Below are positions 10,609 to 20,455 of a DNA stretch of 64,000 nucleotides, piece by piece; position 1 is the stretch's first letter, and every line of letters starts with the position of its first letter. The notes under the pieces are model-generated. The model had not been told where the DNA came from. It saw only the letters and a program-made list of their open reading frames with translations, and searched no databases. The stretch comes from Isoetes taiwanensis (Eukaryota > Streptophyta > Lycopodiopsida > Isoetales > Isoetaceae). The stretch covers positions 2,680,561 to 2,744,560 of the forward strand of contig JAJEKV010000092.1 in the NCBI GenBank assembly GCA_021234155.1, read 5' to 3'. Both the position numbers and the translations under genes were made by a program.

Positions 10609-11210
10609 TCAATCTGAAACAATTTCAAATAAGCGCCAAGATGGCCTCCGCACTCGACGCCTCGACGGTAACATCGGCACGATATGGATTCCCACCAACA
10701 ACATGTGGTCGAGGACTTCGCGAAAGACTTGCATCCCACCCCTACAAAGACATCTTTGATGAGACGCTTTCTTCCCAACTTGGCGTCTCATACATACTTT
10801 AACAAAATAGGGCTTCAGGGTGTTGCCCTGCCACAGGAAGTCCAAGGCCAGCAATTTCTTCAATGCCTTGGCCTGGATAATGCGCATTTTCAATTCAGCT
10901 ATCATTGCTCCGTCTGTCGGCCTATCATTGTCATCTATGTAATGCCGGGGCTGGTTCAATTTGATCTCACCTTTCTCCACTCTCTCTGTAAAAATAAAAC
11001 GTGTAGCTACAATCGTATCACAACAACGAATAAACAATTCATATGAAGGAAAACAAGCAAATGCTCACTTGTAAATGTGTGGATGCTGTTATCCTCAGCA
11101 AGAATTGTTCCAACGTCCTCCTGAAGCTCATTCAAGTGCACTACAACATCTTCAATAGTGTGAACATTGTAGAGACTGCACTCAGCAAGTTGTTTCCTGG
11201 TCCTCACCAT
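10609..11210 (-). CDS. MULE accessory gene 2, unknown protein, 172 aa
   Basis: This is an apparently intact two-exon gene on the minus strand: exon 1 is 11210-11069, the intron is 11068-10986 (GTGAGC...TTACAG), and exon 2 is 10985-10609 ending in TGA. The phase-1 splice joins ...IHTFT to KRVEKGEIKL. The start MVRTRKQLAECSLYNVHTIE is followed by a helical segment (VVVHLNELQEDVGTILAED), a charged middle (MIAELKMRIIQAKALKKLLALD) and a basic C-terminus with CMRRQVGKKASHQRCLCRGG and PSRRRVRRPSWR. No family is recognised. Intron position, phase, size class and the VEK word after the junction match accessory gene 1, although overall identity is low by eye. A TATA box lies about 75 bp upstream. The basic tail suggests nucleic-acid binding, which is inference. 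Confidence 0.65.
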
Positions 11211-11284
11211 CTTTCTTCGATTCCTTGATCTCAACTGAATTGAAACCCAATCAATTGGCATAAACCCTAACCCACGACGACCAA

Positions 11285-11290
11285 TATATA
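11285..11290 (-). promoter_or_regulatory. TATA box of accessory gene 2
   Basis: GGGTATATATTGG on the minus strand has its TATATA core at 11285-11290, about 75 bp upstream of the ATG at 11210. Two further GGCCACATTAACC units lie upstream at 11379-11391 and 11406-11418, between this promoter and the right TIR. Confidence 0.45.
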
Positions 11291-11569
11291 CCCTATAGCC
11301 CATGACCGTTGTAGTAGCCGTTGTAGTGGACGTTATACAATGCATGAAACCATGGTCATAATTCGGTTCAAAATCTATGGCCACATTAACCACTGCGAGA
11401 TAATATGGCCACATTAACCGTGGTCACCCATGTGGCATTACGTGGCAAATAAAATGGGCTAATTTGCTTGGTATCCAAAGGGTACATACGGGCTGAAGGG
11501 ACGTAGCCGATGGCGTGAGCCGGGCGACGATACGATTCGGCTGAATGGGGCAGGGTTTGGCGCTCAAGA

Positions 11570-11796
11570 CTTCTTCGCAGTACGGGCTGGCATGTGCTGC
11601 GCTTAATGGGGATGGATGCATAGCATGGGAAGTAGCATGGGATATCCATATCCCCTCTCGCATGGCATCCCCCTGCCCCATGAATGCGAGAACCCATGGC
11701 CATCAATCGGATCGATGGCGTGCATGGCGATGGAGTATGAGATATCGGATTTCGCCACATTAACCGCATCCCGCTTTGAGATATACTTTGAGTTCC
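11570..11796 (-). repeat. MULE right terminal inverted repeat
   Basis: The reverse complement begins GGAACTCAAAGTATATCTC and AAAGCGGGAT, and matches the left TIR. It includes the block CCATCGCCATGCACGCCATC and the CCACATTAACC motif at 11755-11765. Small indels distinguish the two arms. Confidence 0.88.
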
Positions 11797-11805
11797 AACA
11801 TCAAT
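11797..11805. repeat. 9-bp target-site duplication, right copy
   Basis: AACATCAAT is identical to 489-497 and abuts the right TIR end (GAGTTCC at 11790-11796). Confidence 0.9.
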
Positions 11806-12050
11806 GATGTTTTAGCTTTATTGTCTTTCTTTTTCCAGGCTGCAAGGCATGCAAGATCTTCTGCTGCTGGAGCTACTTCTCCATCTTCTTCATCTCTCCT
11901 GTCAACCACAACAGGTTTGGGTTCAGTACCATTTACCACCTCCCAAACCTCTCGTCCTTCAAGAATCGCCTGCATTTTCGAGAACCAAACAGTGGCATTT
12001 GTTCTGTCCAACTTCTCCATATGCTTGAGATCCATCTGCAGTTTTGCCAT
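11806..12050 (-). pseudogene. Ty1-copia gag, N-terminal part
   Basis: The gag gene starts at ATG 12050 (MAKLQMDLKHMEKLDRTNAT) and continues through the typical copia N-terminal words WFSKMQAILEGREVWEVV and LAAWKKKDNKAKTSLM. It is then cut by the MULE at its target duplication. The continuation lies at 497-1. This half is open, so gag was probably intact when the MULE landed. The PBS and LTR lie directly upstream. Confidence 0.85.
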
Positions 12051-12102
12051 TGTGCTGTTACAATTCCCCTCTGATCTTTTCCTCAATTCTCTTCCGTTTC
12101 CG

Positions 12103-12114
12103 GCTCTGATACCA
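12103..12114 (-). promoter_or_regulatory. Copia primer-binding site (initiator-Met tRNA)
   Basis: TGGTATCAGAGC on the minus strand is the usual plant copia primer-binding site complementary to the 3' end of tRNA-iMet. It lies between the LTR and the gag ATG. Confidence 0.85.
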
Positions 12115-12251
12115 TAAAGCGAAAAATAGAACTCCAAGAATTGCCAAAATTCAGGGTACGTTTACCGTTTTTCCCCATCTATTTATAGATCCTTCTAATA
12201 ATATGTACAATGAAACCATTATTATGGCAGAATATTATCATGATTCTAACA
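12115..12251 (-). repeat. Copia 5' LTR (short)
   Basis: On the minus strand the LTR starts with TGTTAGAATCATGATAA at 12251 and reaches the PBS at 12114, about 137 bp. It contains a TATA box (CTATAAATAG, about 12190-12180). The canonical CA end is not visible next to the PBS, so the 3' border is approximate. The partner LTR lies outside the window. Confidence 0.65.
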
Positions 12252-12830
12252 AAGGCCCAAACCATAACATGAGAGAGTAAAAGGATGGAGAGTCTAAATC
12301 TGTCCAGGGCCAGGTCCACGCCCTCTCTGCAAATAAAGAAACAAAGTGCAAATCTGAAAATCTGAGGCTAGAAAACCAAAATCGGAAGCCCAAACAGGGG
12401 CCGCAGTTGAAGATCCGGTTAAAAACAGAGACCGCATACGTCTGTTCCACATAATGAACGGCCACATTCAATCTGAACGCCCCTAATGCTGATCGACGGC
12501 AACCAACACAACCTCTAACGCTAACTAACGCAACTGTGGAAATCATCTGGACCATCCAACCAGGCCCCCAAACCCATCTCTGCCGTCCAATCCAAAAATC
12601 CCACAATCGACCCATCAAGGAAAGGGTTTGCCCTTCGGGCAACCCAAAAACATGGAACCATTTAGACAGTATTAATAATTAAGGAACCACTTTTAGACGG
12701 TGCTTTGGCAGTATAACCTTACATCCATGAAAATGAAAATGAGAAGTGGATTAGAAGATTGTTAATATATATTTCAAGCAATCCAATTCCTTTCGACCAT
12801 GTGGCTCTATCTATACCTTATGAAAGATGC
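12252..12830. other. Spacer upstream of the TPR gene
   Basis: No gene is recognised. The first 400 bp are moderately GC-rich and contain only short frames. An upstream exon or leader of the TPR gene could lie in 12700-12830, but no signal settles it. Confidence 0.4.
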
Positions 12831-14246
12831 ATGGTTATAGCTATGGCTTTGCTCCAGTATGGCCAACAGATTCTGCTAGGGCAAACTTTATTTCAAAGAG
12901 ATTTTAGCTATTCATGCAGCTTATCGGACCAAGGGAAGCAGGAGATAAGGGTATGCACCCATAAGACTTGTCGTCGCAGTGGTGCTCTACAGACACTAGA
13001 TTTATTCAAGGGACTTGCTCCGCCGGATATATTAGTTGAGTCTTGTGGATGCCTTGGTATGCCCTCTTTTCTTGTATAAGCTTCAGAATTTTCTTTAATC
13101 TGAGTTGTTAAACTGCCAACTGCTTCTGTATTGTGCTGTGCAATCTGTACAGGGCGTTGTGGCTCAGGTCCTAATTTGGTGGTCCTTCCGGAAGGACTAA
13201 TTATCAGCCATTGTAATACCGCATCCCATGCTGCTCGACTGTTGTCACTTCAATGTGGAGTCCTCGATCCCGATACGAATTTGAAAGCACTTGCCTTGAA
13301 ACAAGATGGAAACAAGGCATTTGAACAAGGGGACTTGCTCCAGGCGGAAAATCTTTATTCCCAGGTATCTCAGATTTTGTATTTGAAGTCTTGTAGTTTA
13401 TAACGAACATTTTTTGCAGGCAATTGACTTAAAACCCTCTGGAGGCCTCCACCTCATCTATGCCAACAGGTTGTAACCTTTTCATTGTGATGCATGTGTT
13501 AAGTTTCACCTTTCTCATTATCTTTGTTTTTCAAGGGTTGGATTTTAACCCCTTGTAATTTTTGTTCTAAATAATGTGCTTGACTGAGTACTTTTATAAA
13601 TTATTTTTCAGATCAGCCTTAAGGTTGGCAAAAGGTGATGCCAATGCTGCATTGGTAGATGCCAAGGAAGCTACAAGGCTTGCATCACAATGGACAGTAG
13701 TGAGTGTTGGCCATTCTATTTATTTGATTTTTAGTACGGTATTAACGAGTTACTGTAACTTTACACTTCTAGGGTTTGGATGTGAAACCATTGTTTTTCT
13801 TGTGCAGGGCTATTTGAGACAGGCTGAAGCCTACACAGCTTTAGAAAAGTATGATGAGGCTCTTGCTGAATACTCGAATGCCGTAAGCTGTGATGCTTCT
13901 CTGCGCCGCTCACCTGCATTTCAAGTACGTATGCAGGCTTTTTTTGAATTTGAGTTTCAGTATGTCTGTCAACATGCAAAGTGCATTTCTTGATTTGTCC
14001 CTGGAGTTACTTATAATGTGAACTTATGGTGCATTCTTATATCTTTAATAGGTTTGGCCTAATTTTCTGTTCTGTGATGTTTTATTGGATCTACTGGATG
14101 CAAACAGTTTGTCATTCCTGAATGATACATGTTGGCCATAAGTTGATTCGCTAGTAAATGATTTTTTTCATAATAATAAGTTTGTTTATAATCAGCGCAA
14201 ACTCAAGCAACTGGAGACAAAGATTTCTGTTACAATCTCTTCCTAA
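12831..14246 (+). CDS. Thioredoxin-like [2Fe-2S] plus TPR protein, about 247 aa
   Basis: A host gene with six exons: 12831-13056, 13153-13364, 13420-13469, 13612-13699, 13808-13924 and 14196-14246. All introns are GT-AG, phases agree, and the frame ends at TAA 14246. Residues about 37-110 form a thioredoxin-like ferredoxin fold with cysteines in VCTHKTCRR and ESCGCLGRCGSGPN, followed by VVLPEGLIISHC. Residues about 120-230 form TPR helices (LKQDGNKAFEQGDLLQAENL, YANRSALRLAKGDANAALVD, YLRQAEAYTALEKYDEALAE). Such proteins in plants are usually plastid-targeted, but that is family knowledge. The first 35 residues could be part of a transit peptide, and an upstream exon may be missing, so the start (ATG 12831 or 12843) is uncertain. 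The last short exon (RKLKQLETK...) is the least secure. Confidence 0.78.
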
Positions 14247-15214
14247 TAAGTTCTACAATAACGGGAACTCAGCGAAGTGGAGGCAAAAGATGTTGGCTGT
14301 GATGTCTTTCAAGTGTACAATCAGTTGGAGTTCTAGGAGGTATTGTACATTGTCTAATTGAAATCAGGTGAATATAAAATTTTGTTTCCATTTTTCACAA
14401 TGTTCTCAAGCTAAAAGTGTGAGTATGAAGCCTAGCAAATGCTTGTCGAGATGTTCTCGCATTGTATGATAAGCTCCCTAATGGATGCTTCCGAGAAAGG
14501 ATTGGGCTTAATCATTTATGTTACATCAGTGCATTGGGTCTTGCAAGAGTAGGCAGTGAAGAAGCAAGGAAGTTGGATTCTTATTTGTTATCTACTTCTC
14601 CATTGGGCTATATGTGTCTCCTGCACTTCATGATAAAGTAAAAAGGAAGGTTGGATTCTTATATGTTAGATCTCCATTGGGTATGAGAAGTAAAAAGGCT
14701 TGGATCATTTATGCCACATCAATACATTCTTGGAGTAAAGTACCTAGTACATTATTAGGATGCTGCAAGAAGAGTGCATTTCAGATGTTTGCAGTTATGC
14801 ATATGCATACCGTGATTAAATGGAATGGTTGTAAGGGTCTAAATAAGAGGCTAGTGGGGAAATAAAGAGATATGTTGGGGGAGAATTACGAGAAACATAA
14901 GCAATCAAAGAATTTAAATGTAATACAACACCAATTTCCACTTAGTTGCTTAGTTTTTTGTGTCATTTACACCTTTCCAAGCTCCTGGATTTATATATTT
15001 AAAATAAAAATATAAATGAAGATGAGTAGTCGAATTCTGCTCTGAATCCATTTTGGGTTCAGTTTGAAGGCTTATTTTTATGGCATGGGGATGATGAGGA
15101 GGTTAACCCTTACCTCGAGATTATTATGAAGGGAATAAACACCCTTGCTCGCCCATTTACCTCAAATAAACGGATGAGGTTCTTTTAACCAGGCAGGCAA
15201 GGTTCTTCATCCAT

Positions 15215-15385
15215 AGCTGGATTATCAGAGATTTGGGCAGGCTTTAGATAGATTATCAGAGGTTCGTTAGGCTATAGATGGGTTATCAAAGGTTTGCAAG
15301 CTATAGATTGATTATCAGAGGTTCGTTAGGCTATAGATGGGTTATCAAAGGTTTGCAAGCTATAGATTGATTATCAGAAGTTCGG
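15215..15385 (+). repeat. Tandem repeat of about 31/62 bp
   Basis: Units of the form GATTATCAGAGGTTCG...GGCTATAGATGGG and TTATCAAAGGTTTGCAAGC alternate. The 62-bp double unit is present almost exactly twice, with partial units on both sides. Confidence 0.8.
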
Positions 15386-17523
15386 CAGCCTGGATTATCA
15401 GCACGCCTGGCTTAGGAGGTTGAATCGTGCACGCCGCTGTCCATCCCCAGAGTTTGCTTGCCTGTTATGCCCTATTACAGGACAGGAATCAATGGCCAAG
15501 AATGCCTTGATGCAAAAGCCTGCTAGTTAAGGATGGTTCATGTATATAATGCACCTTTAATATGAGAAAACTGTTGAACTAGGATGTTGATATTAAGTAA
15601 CGCTTCAAATCCAAGTGGTGTTGAACTATGATGTTGATATTAAGTCACTAGAATCAAATCCAAGTGGTAAAGGCTACGATATTTTTCATTTCTTCATAGA
15701 GTCTGAGAGCCATGTCTACACTCTTACTTTGTAACACCCATCAATGAAACTATTATATGTGTTAACACCAGGCGTTTACTCGATCCATGTGCATGGAAGA
15801 CAATTAGGTTGTGGGCAAATTCCCTAAGGTGGAAACATATCTTTCTTAAAACATATTTGTACTTATTTGTTATTTTGACTCTTTTCTTCTTTGGAGCATA
15901 GGGTATTTTATGTTTTTGTTTTTAGGATTTGTTTTTCACATATGTTGAATACGTTGAGTATTTCGGGACTAGGCTTCCATCATTTTGGGAAGTTTTATGT
16001 TCTAGATGCAGTATCGGATGAGTGCATTGTGGCAGGTAGAGCGTAATTCTTGTGCTTTCTAAAATAATATGGACTTATCTTTCTGAAACCAATTCCATGT
16101 TTGATTTTGTTGCTTCTGCTCCACGCTTGAGGATTTAGCAGTTTTTTGTTTGAAGACGCATTTTTATTTGTTATTGCCTTGTAAAATCGGGAACATATGC
16201 CAATTCCCTTTCCTGGTAGCCCTTTCATGGGTCGATTGTGGTGTAGCTATGGTGGTGGTCAGGTTGCTCTTAGAATAGAATAGAATTGATTTGTTTTTCA
16301 TTTACTTACAGATGTGTTCCCTGCGGAGGACCAGAACATAGAGCAAGCTGATGTGTTAGAGATATAGAGGCCCAAAAACCCTATTGGAGCTAGGATTATA
16401 CAAATCTATTCTATTCTAACCTCTCATGTTGGTGATCCATCTAGCCTTTTGAACCAGAATTGTGGTTTCTCTGTGCATATTACCTTGAACCTGATGTGCA
16501 AATTTTGGAAATTGAGGTGTTATTGAATGTTGATGGGTTATGTAGCAGAGTCTCTGGATTTGTAGGTCAGATGTATTGCGTAGACTTTGGCTTTAGCAGG
16601 GCAATGGCTCTCGTGCATAGGAATATGCGATGTTATGACATGCTTTGCCGATCATGAATAATCGGAGCACCTAAATATCGAAGCATGATATCCGTACTCT
16701 TTATAGTTTTATGTTTAAGTTTTTGTTTTGTAATTTGTTTATGTTTTGTGATTGCGAGGTGATGACACCATCACAATGGGATGATGTGTTATAAAGTGTG
16801 ATGGCGAGATGATATGCCATCACACATGTGATATGTCTGGTGTTGATTTGAAAAATCTATAATATTTTAAGACATGACAAACTAAAATCTATTGCAGAGT
16901 AGAAGTAAAATAGCAGCTGAGCGAGGACTGAGAGAGTATCCACCTATAAATACCTTGAATTACTTGTTGCATTTCAACTACTTACGGAATCGGAATTGTA
17001 ATATCTAAAGATGGGCTGTTAAGATGTAAAGCCTAATATTGGATACCAAAGTCATTTTACTTCCACATATTGAAACTTGCAATGTCGTAATCTATATTCT
17101 TTATTAATTTTTAAGCATATATTGTACATTCACCTTTCAGACTGGCCGGTTTAAATATTCTTCTGATACCATCAAGAGGGGTCATGAAAGAAGATTGGTT
17201 CCACTCGCAGATTTCCTTAGGTTGTCCTTATTGTTGTACAGGTGCAATGACATTTTCAAAAAATATAGGTAGGGAAACAAGGGAAGCATTGTATTGGAAG
17301 AACCCACTTTTAGACATGAAACATCAGAGACCATAGCATATTGATGCAGTAAATAATCGTTCTTTTATTCTTTTATTAAGGATATTATTTTATAATTAAG
17401 TTAAAGCTAAACATGTGTGATATAGATCTTCGAGAAATTATAGGAATGGCATGAAAAATGATTGATTAAAAGAGAAATCATAAAAACTATTGGACGAACA
17501 CATTTTAATCGTGTTTTATCTTA

Positions 17524-17559
17524 TATTCTATTCTATTCTATTCTATTCTATTCTATTCT
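17524..17559 (+). repeat. (TATTC)n microsatellite
   Basis: Seven consecutive TATTC units. Shorter AGAATAGAATAG and TCTATTCTATTC tracts occur at 16270-16290 and 16400-16420. Confidence 0.9.
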
Positions 17560-18008
17560 TATTATAATAAATAAGATGTTGACGCACAAGTTCTTGCCCT
17601 CACGAATGGGGACTAGATATATGTGGAAGTGAAATGAAACATGCAACCACAACAATAGAATTAAAGAATTAAACTGTTCTGCTATCAAAATTCAAATCTA
17701 GCATCTAAGATACAGATGCAGAAAGGTAGTACAAGGGTATGGAGAAACTATATTTGTTGTAAAGGACATCAAGAATTCTGGCATTGGCCTTTTGTCTATA
17801 TCATAGTTCTTAAATAGTGCACATACTAGAGGAAGACATGTATTGAATATGCTATTAAACTTTTGGTGAGAATTGCCTAAATCTGAGTCAGTTGCATTAG
17901 ATATATTAGGCTATCGAGCAATATAAGCTAGTTGTATAGAGAAATGCAAGAGTTGAAACTCGTGGATTCAATAATGCTTCATGCTTGCAACATCAATGAT
18001 ATATTTTT

Positions 18009-18033
18009 GGGTTGCCCCTAGGGGGGCAAACCC
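18009..18033. repeat. GGGTTGCCCC hairpin, copy 1
   Basis: GGGTTGCCCC and GGGCAAACCC are separated by five bases (TAGGG), giving a 25-base near-palindrome. It is identical to 20089-20113 together with the preceding TTTTT. Sequence after it (GTGGGTTTGTGGGATATAC) resembles 21143-21165. Confidence 0.75.
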
Positions 18034-20088
18034 TCGTTTATGTGGGTTTGTGGGATATACCGTATATATTTGGGAATATACTCGATATGTTGATGACCGC
18101 TAAACCCTTTGTTCCTCGTAAATGCACCTGGTCGGGCCAAGCTGTGGATCAAGGATGTTCTCGACCCAAATCGGCAACCTAAATGGATGAATAAGAACAC
18201 AAAGCAGGGGAGCGATAAATTTGCTTTATGGCTATATAGAAAAAGAGTTCCTAATTAGAAACAGAGGGTGAGCATCCAACTGGGTTCTCGCTTTTTCTCG
18301 GGTCGCTTTCTTCATATAGTAGCGTGTATAGCTAGCCTTGCCTTAGGTTTACGTCTTTCCGGTGAATCCATGCTTATATCTACGTAGCCTCAAGCTTTTC
18401 TGGGTGTTCTATCATCAAGTATTTACTGTTGATCACATAAAGTAAAGTTATCCCCGTGCCATGAAGGCATTTCGAGGAACACGCTTTTAGTACAGTTGCC
18501 GCGTGATTCACGCATGATTATTTCTTTGTAAGCTTCAAGGCAAGCCGCATTAAAGTGCCATTTCGTCCATTTCTACATCTGTGAATGAAATTTTCATCTC
18601 TGTTGCTCTGGACCACTTTTTGTTTTGTTCCTGGAAAAACATCTTTGCTGATTCAACTTTAAATTTTTTTGTCTTCTGCCAGGTGGAGTAGCAATACCGT
18701 TTACTAAAATATTTATATCCTAACTCAAGTGCTAAATAGTTCTCATTATCAAGGCACGGGCCTAATGACATCGATTCCGGGAAGCAAAAGAGACTTCCGT
18801 GGAGAGTTTGACCTTCACTGGTCATGTCATTTGTTACTTTTGTTGCTATCAATGAAGGAGGTGATTTCCTCTTCATAGGAATATTTCTCTAGTTAAAGTC
18901 TTGCCTTTATGTTTATTCAACAAAATTATGTTGCCCCATTGACCCATGAGGTGACAGTTTAATATTTGGTTATTGTAGTCTTTGATAATGCTTCGCTTGC
19001 TACCTTATAGGTTTTGCATCTTTAGAAGCCCGAACCATAAACCTAATTGTCATCTTGAAGCTCTAGAATGTTATGCGGATATAAACTTTTGTCTCTTTTT
19101 AAAGTACAATGTGTTATATTTCAGTTTTATGCCTTGAAAGGCATGTATACTTACTTTTCTCATGAGCATATACGATCTCCCCGAAAATGTCCGATTAGTA
19201 ATTGATGCCAACATCTGTAAATGTCTGCGGTCGGGAGCACGATGAACTTCTATTCCCATAAATGGGTTGGTGTAAAAGCATGGGTTGGTCAAAGTTTTAC
19301 ATGGTTGTGTTCTCCATGCATTTGTTGTGCCATTTGTTATGCCAGGATCGGATGTTTGAAGAAGCATTTTGTTGTTGTTTTTTTTTTTCATGTGGTATAA
19401 TGATATGTTTTCTGTACTCAACAAAAGACCTTATTAACGATTAGACCAATATGTTTAAACAATAATATCATGTGTATACCAACATGTAGTGTCCAATGCA
19501 GTCTCGAATAACATCTCTGAAGAATAAAAAAGAAGCATGGACTGGAAATGGCAGTAAAAAATTGCGGAAATTGAAGGTTTTGCACAACAGAAATAGGGGA
19601 AAAAAATAGAGACAGCAGTTGTACAATTCTAATCGTTTATTGCGACATTTGTCTTGTTGCACAGCCAAAAGTGGAAAGTTGCATGATGAGGACCATATCT
19701 ATAGCATGCAATAGCAATAAAAAACACAAGGAATATAGCAATTTAACAAATACATTGGGTCTATAAAACACATGGAATATAGCAATTTAACAAATACATT
19801 GGGTCTATATTATTGCTTGCATGAAAAGATAGAAACAATGGGGTAATTCAAGTCAAATGTCCTACAACATGTCGAAAGTTTTACTGGACATAGTGTATAT
19901 AAGAAGTTTCAATGAACATGATTGTTTATAAAATCAAATGGATCCATTTAAGGATACTTTACAACATAAATTCCATAAAACAATGGGGTAATTCTAGTTA
20001 GATTTACTAGAACATTTAAAAAGTTTCAATACATTGACTCGAAGAATTTATAGCAATCTAAACATTATGAACATTTCTTATAGTTTTT
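18034..20088. other. AT-rich spacer
   Basis: No gene is recognised. A 108-codon minus-strand frame (18550-18876) has no familiar motif. Positions 19740-19810 contain a short direct repeat (CACATGGAATATAGCAATTT-like units). Confidence 0.4.
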
Positions 20089-20113
20089 GGGTTGCCCCTA
20101 GGGGGGCAAACCC
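20089..20113. repeat. GGGTTGCCCC hairpin, copy 2
   Basis: This is an exact copy of the 25-base hairpin at 18009-18033. Related shorter forms follow at 20527-20543 and 21236-21254 (GGAGGGCAACCCTCC). Confidence 0.75.
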
Positions 20114-20376
20114 ACCATGTTGTAATATTGATTTACAATCCTTACAGCAGTGCTCTCAATGCCACGATTTGAAAAGTAAATATAATTCGAGCAATGGCTT
20201 ATTAGGTGTCTACCTCATGTATATATCATATTATGTATCATGTATAATACCAACTAATCTTGCTAATAAACAACAGCACTGCAAATTAATATCGAGCATT
20301 GAACAACATTGTCCTAGATTGGTAATCACATTTCCTCTATTCATAAACAAAAGAAAACAAAACAACAACAAACAAA

Positions 20377-20455
20377 CACACCCGTTCAGGCTATAAATAA
20401 GGCCCGACACACGAAACTCACCCGTTCAGGCTATAAATAAGGCCAGACACACGAA
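20377..20455 (+). repeat. Tandem duplication with a TATA-like word
   Basis: The unit CACCCGTTCAGGCTATAAAT followed by AAGGCC(C/A)GACACACGAAA occurs twice in a row, with a period of about 41 bp. Confidence 0.8.

Larger units (their letters stand above)
498..11796. mobile_element. Giant Mutator-like element (MULE) with accessory genes
   Basis: An 11.3-kb DNA transposon is delimited by long terminal inverted repeats (about 225 bp, beginning GGAACTC and then GTATATCTCAA) and a perfect 9-bp target duplication. It is inserted in a copia gag gene. Inside are a decayed MULE transposase on the plus strand (919-3611), a two-exon gene at 5640-6148 (plus), a small basic ORF at 6585-6782, a decayed minus-strand coding region at about 7560-9660, and a two-exon gene at 10609-11210 (minus). 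Large arrays of a GGTTAATGTGGCC / GGCCACATTAACC motif fill the spaces. The transposase is broken, so this copy is probably non-autonomous now. What is seen is the TIRs, the duplication and the transposase motifs; that the accessory genes serve the transposon is inference. Confidence 0.9.
14247..18000. other. AT-rich spacer after the TPR gene
   Basis: There is no convincing gene. It holds the 3' flank of the TPR gene, scattered short frames, a small tandem repeat (15215-15385) and a TATTC microsatellite (17524-17559). Confidence 0.5.

Noticed and set aside
11386-11807. Several overlapping frames on both strands near the right TIR
   Set aside because: They mirror the frames of the left TIR because the two TIRs are inverted copies. 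The sequence is a transposon end, not coding.
18550-18876. 108-codon minus-strand frame
   Set aside because: No family motif, no neighbouring exons with fitting splice sites, in an AT-rich spacer.
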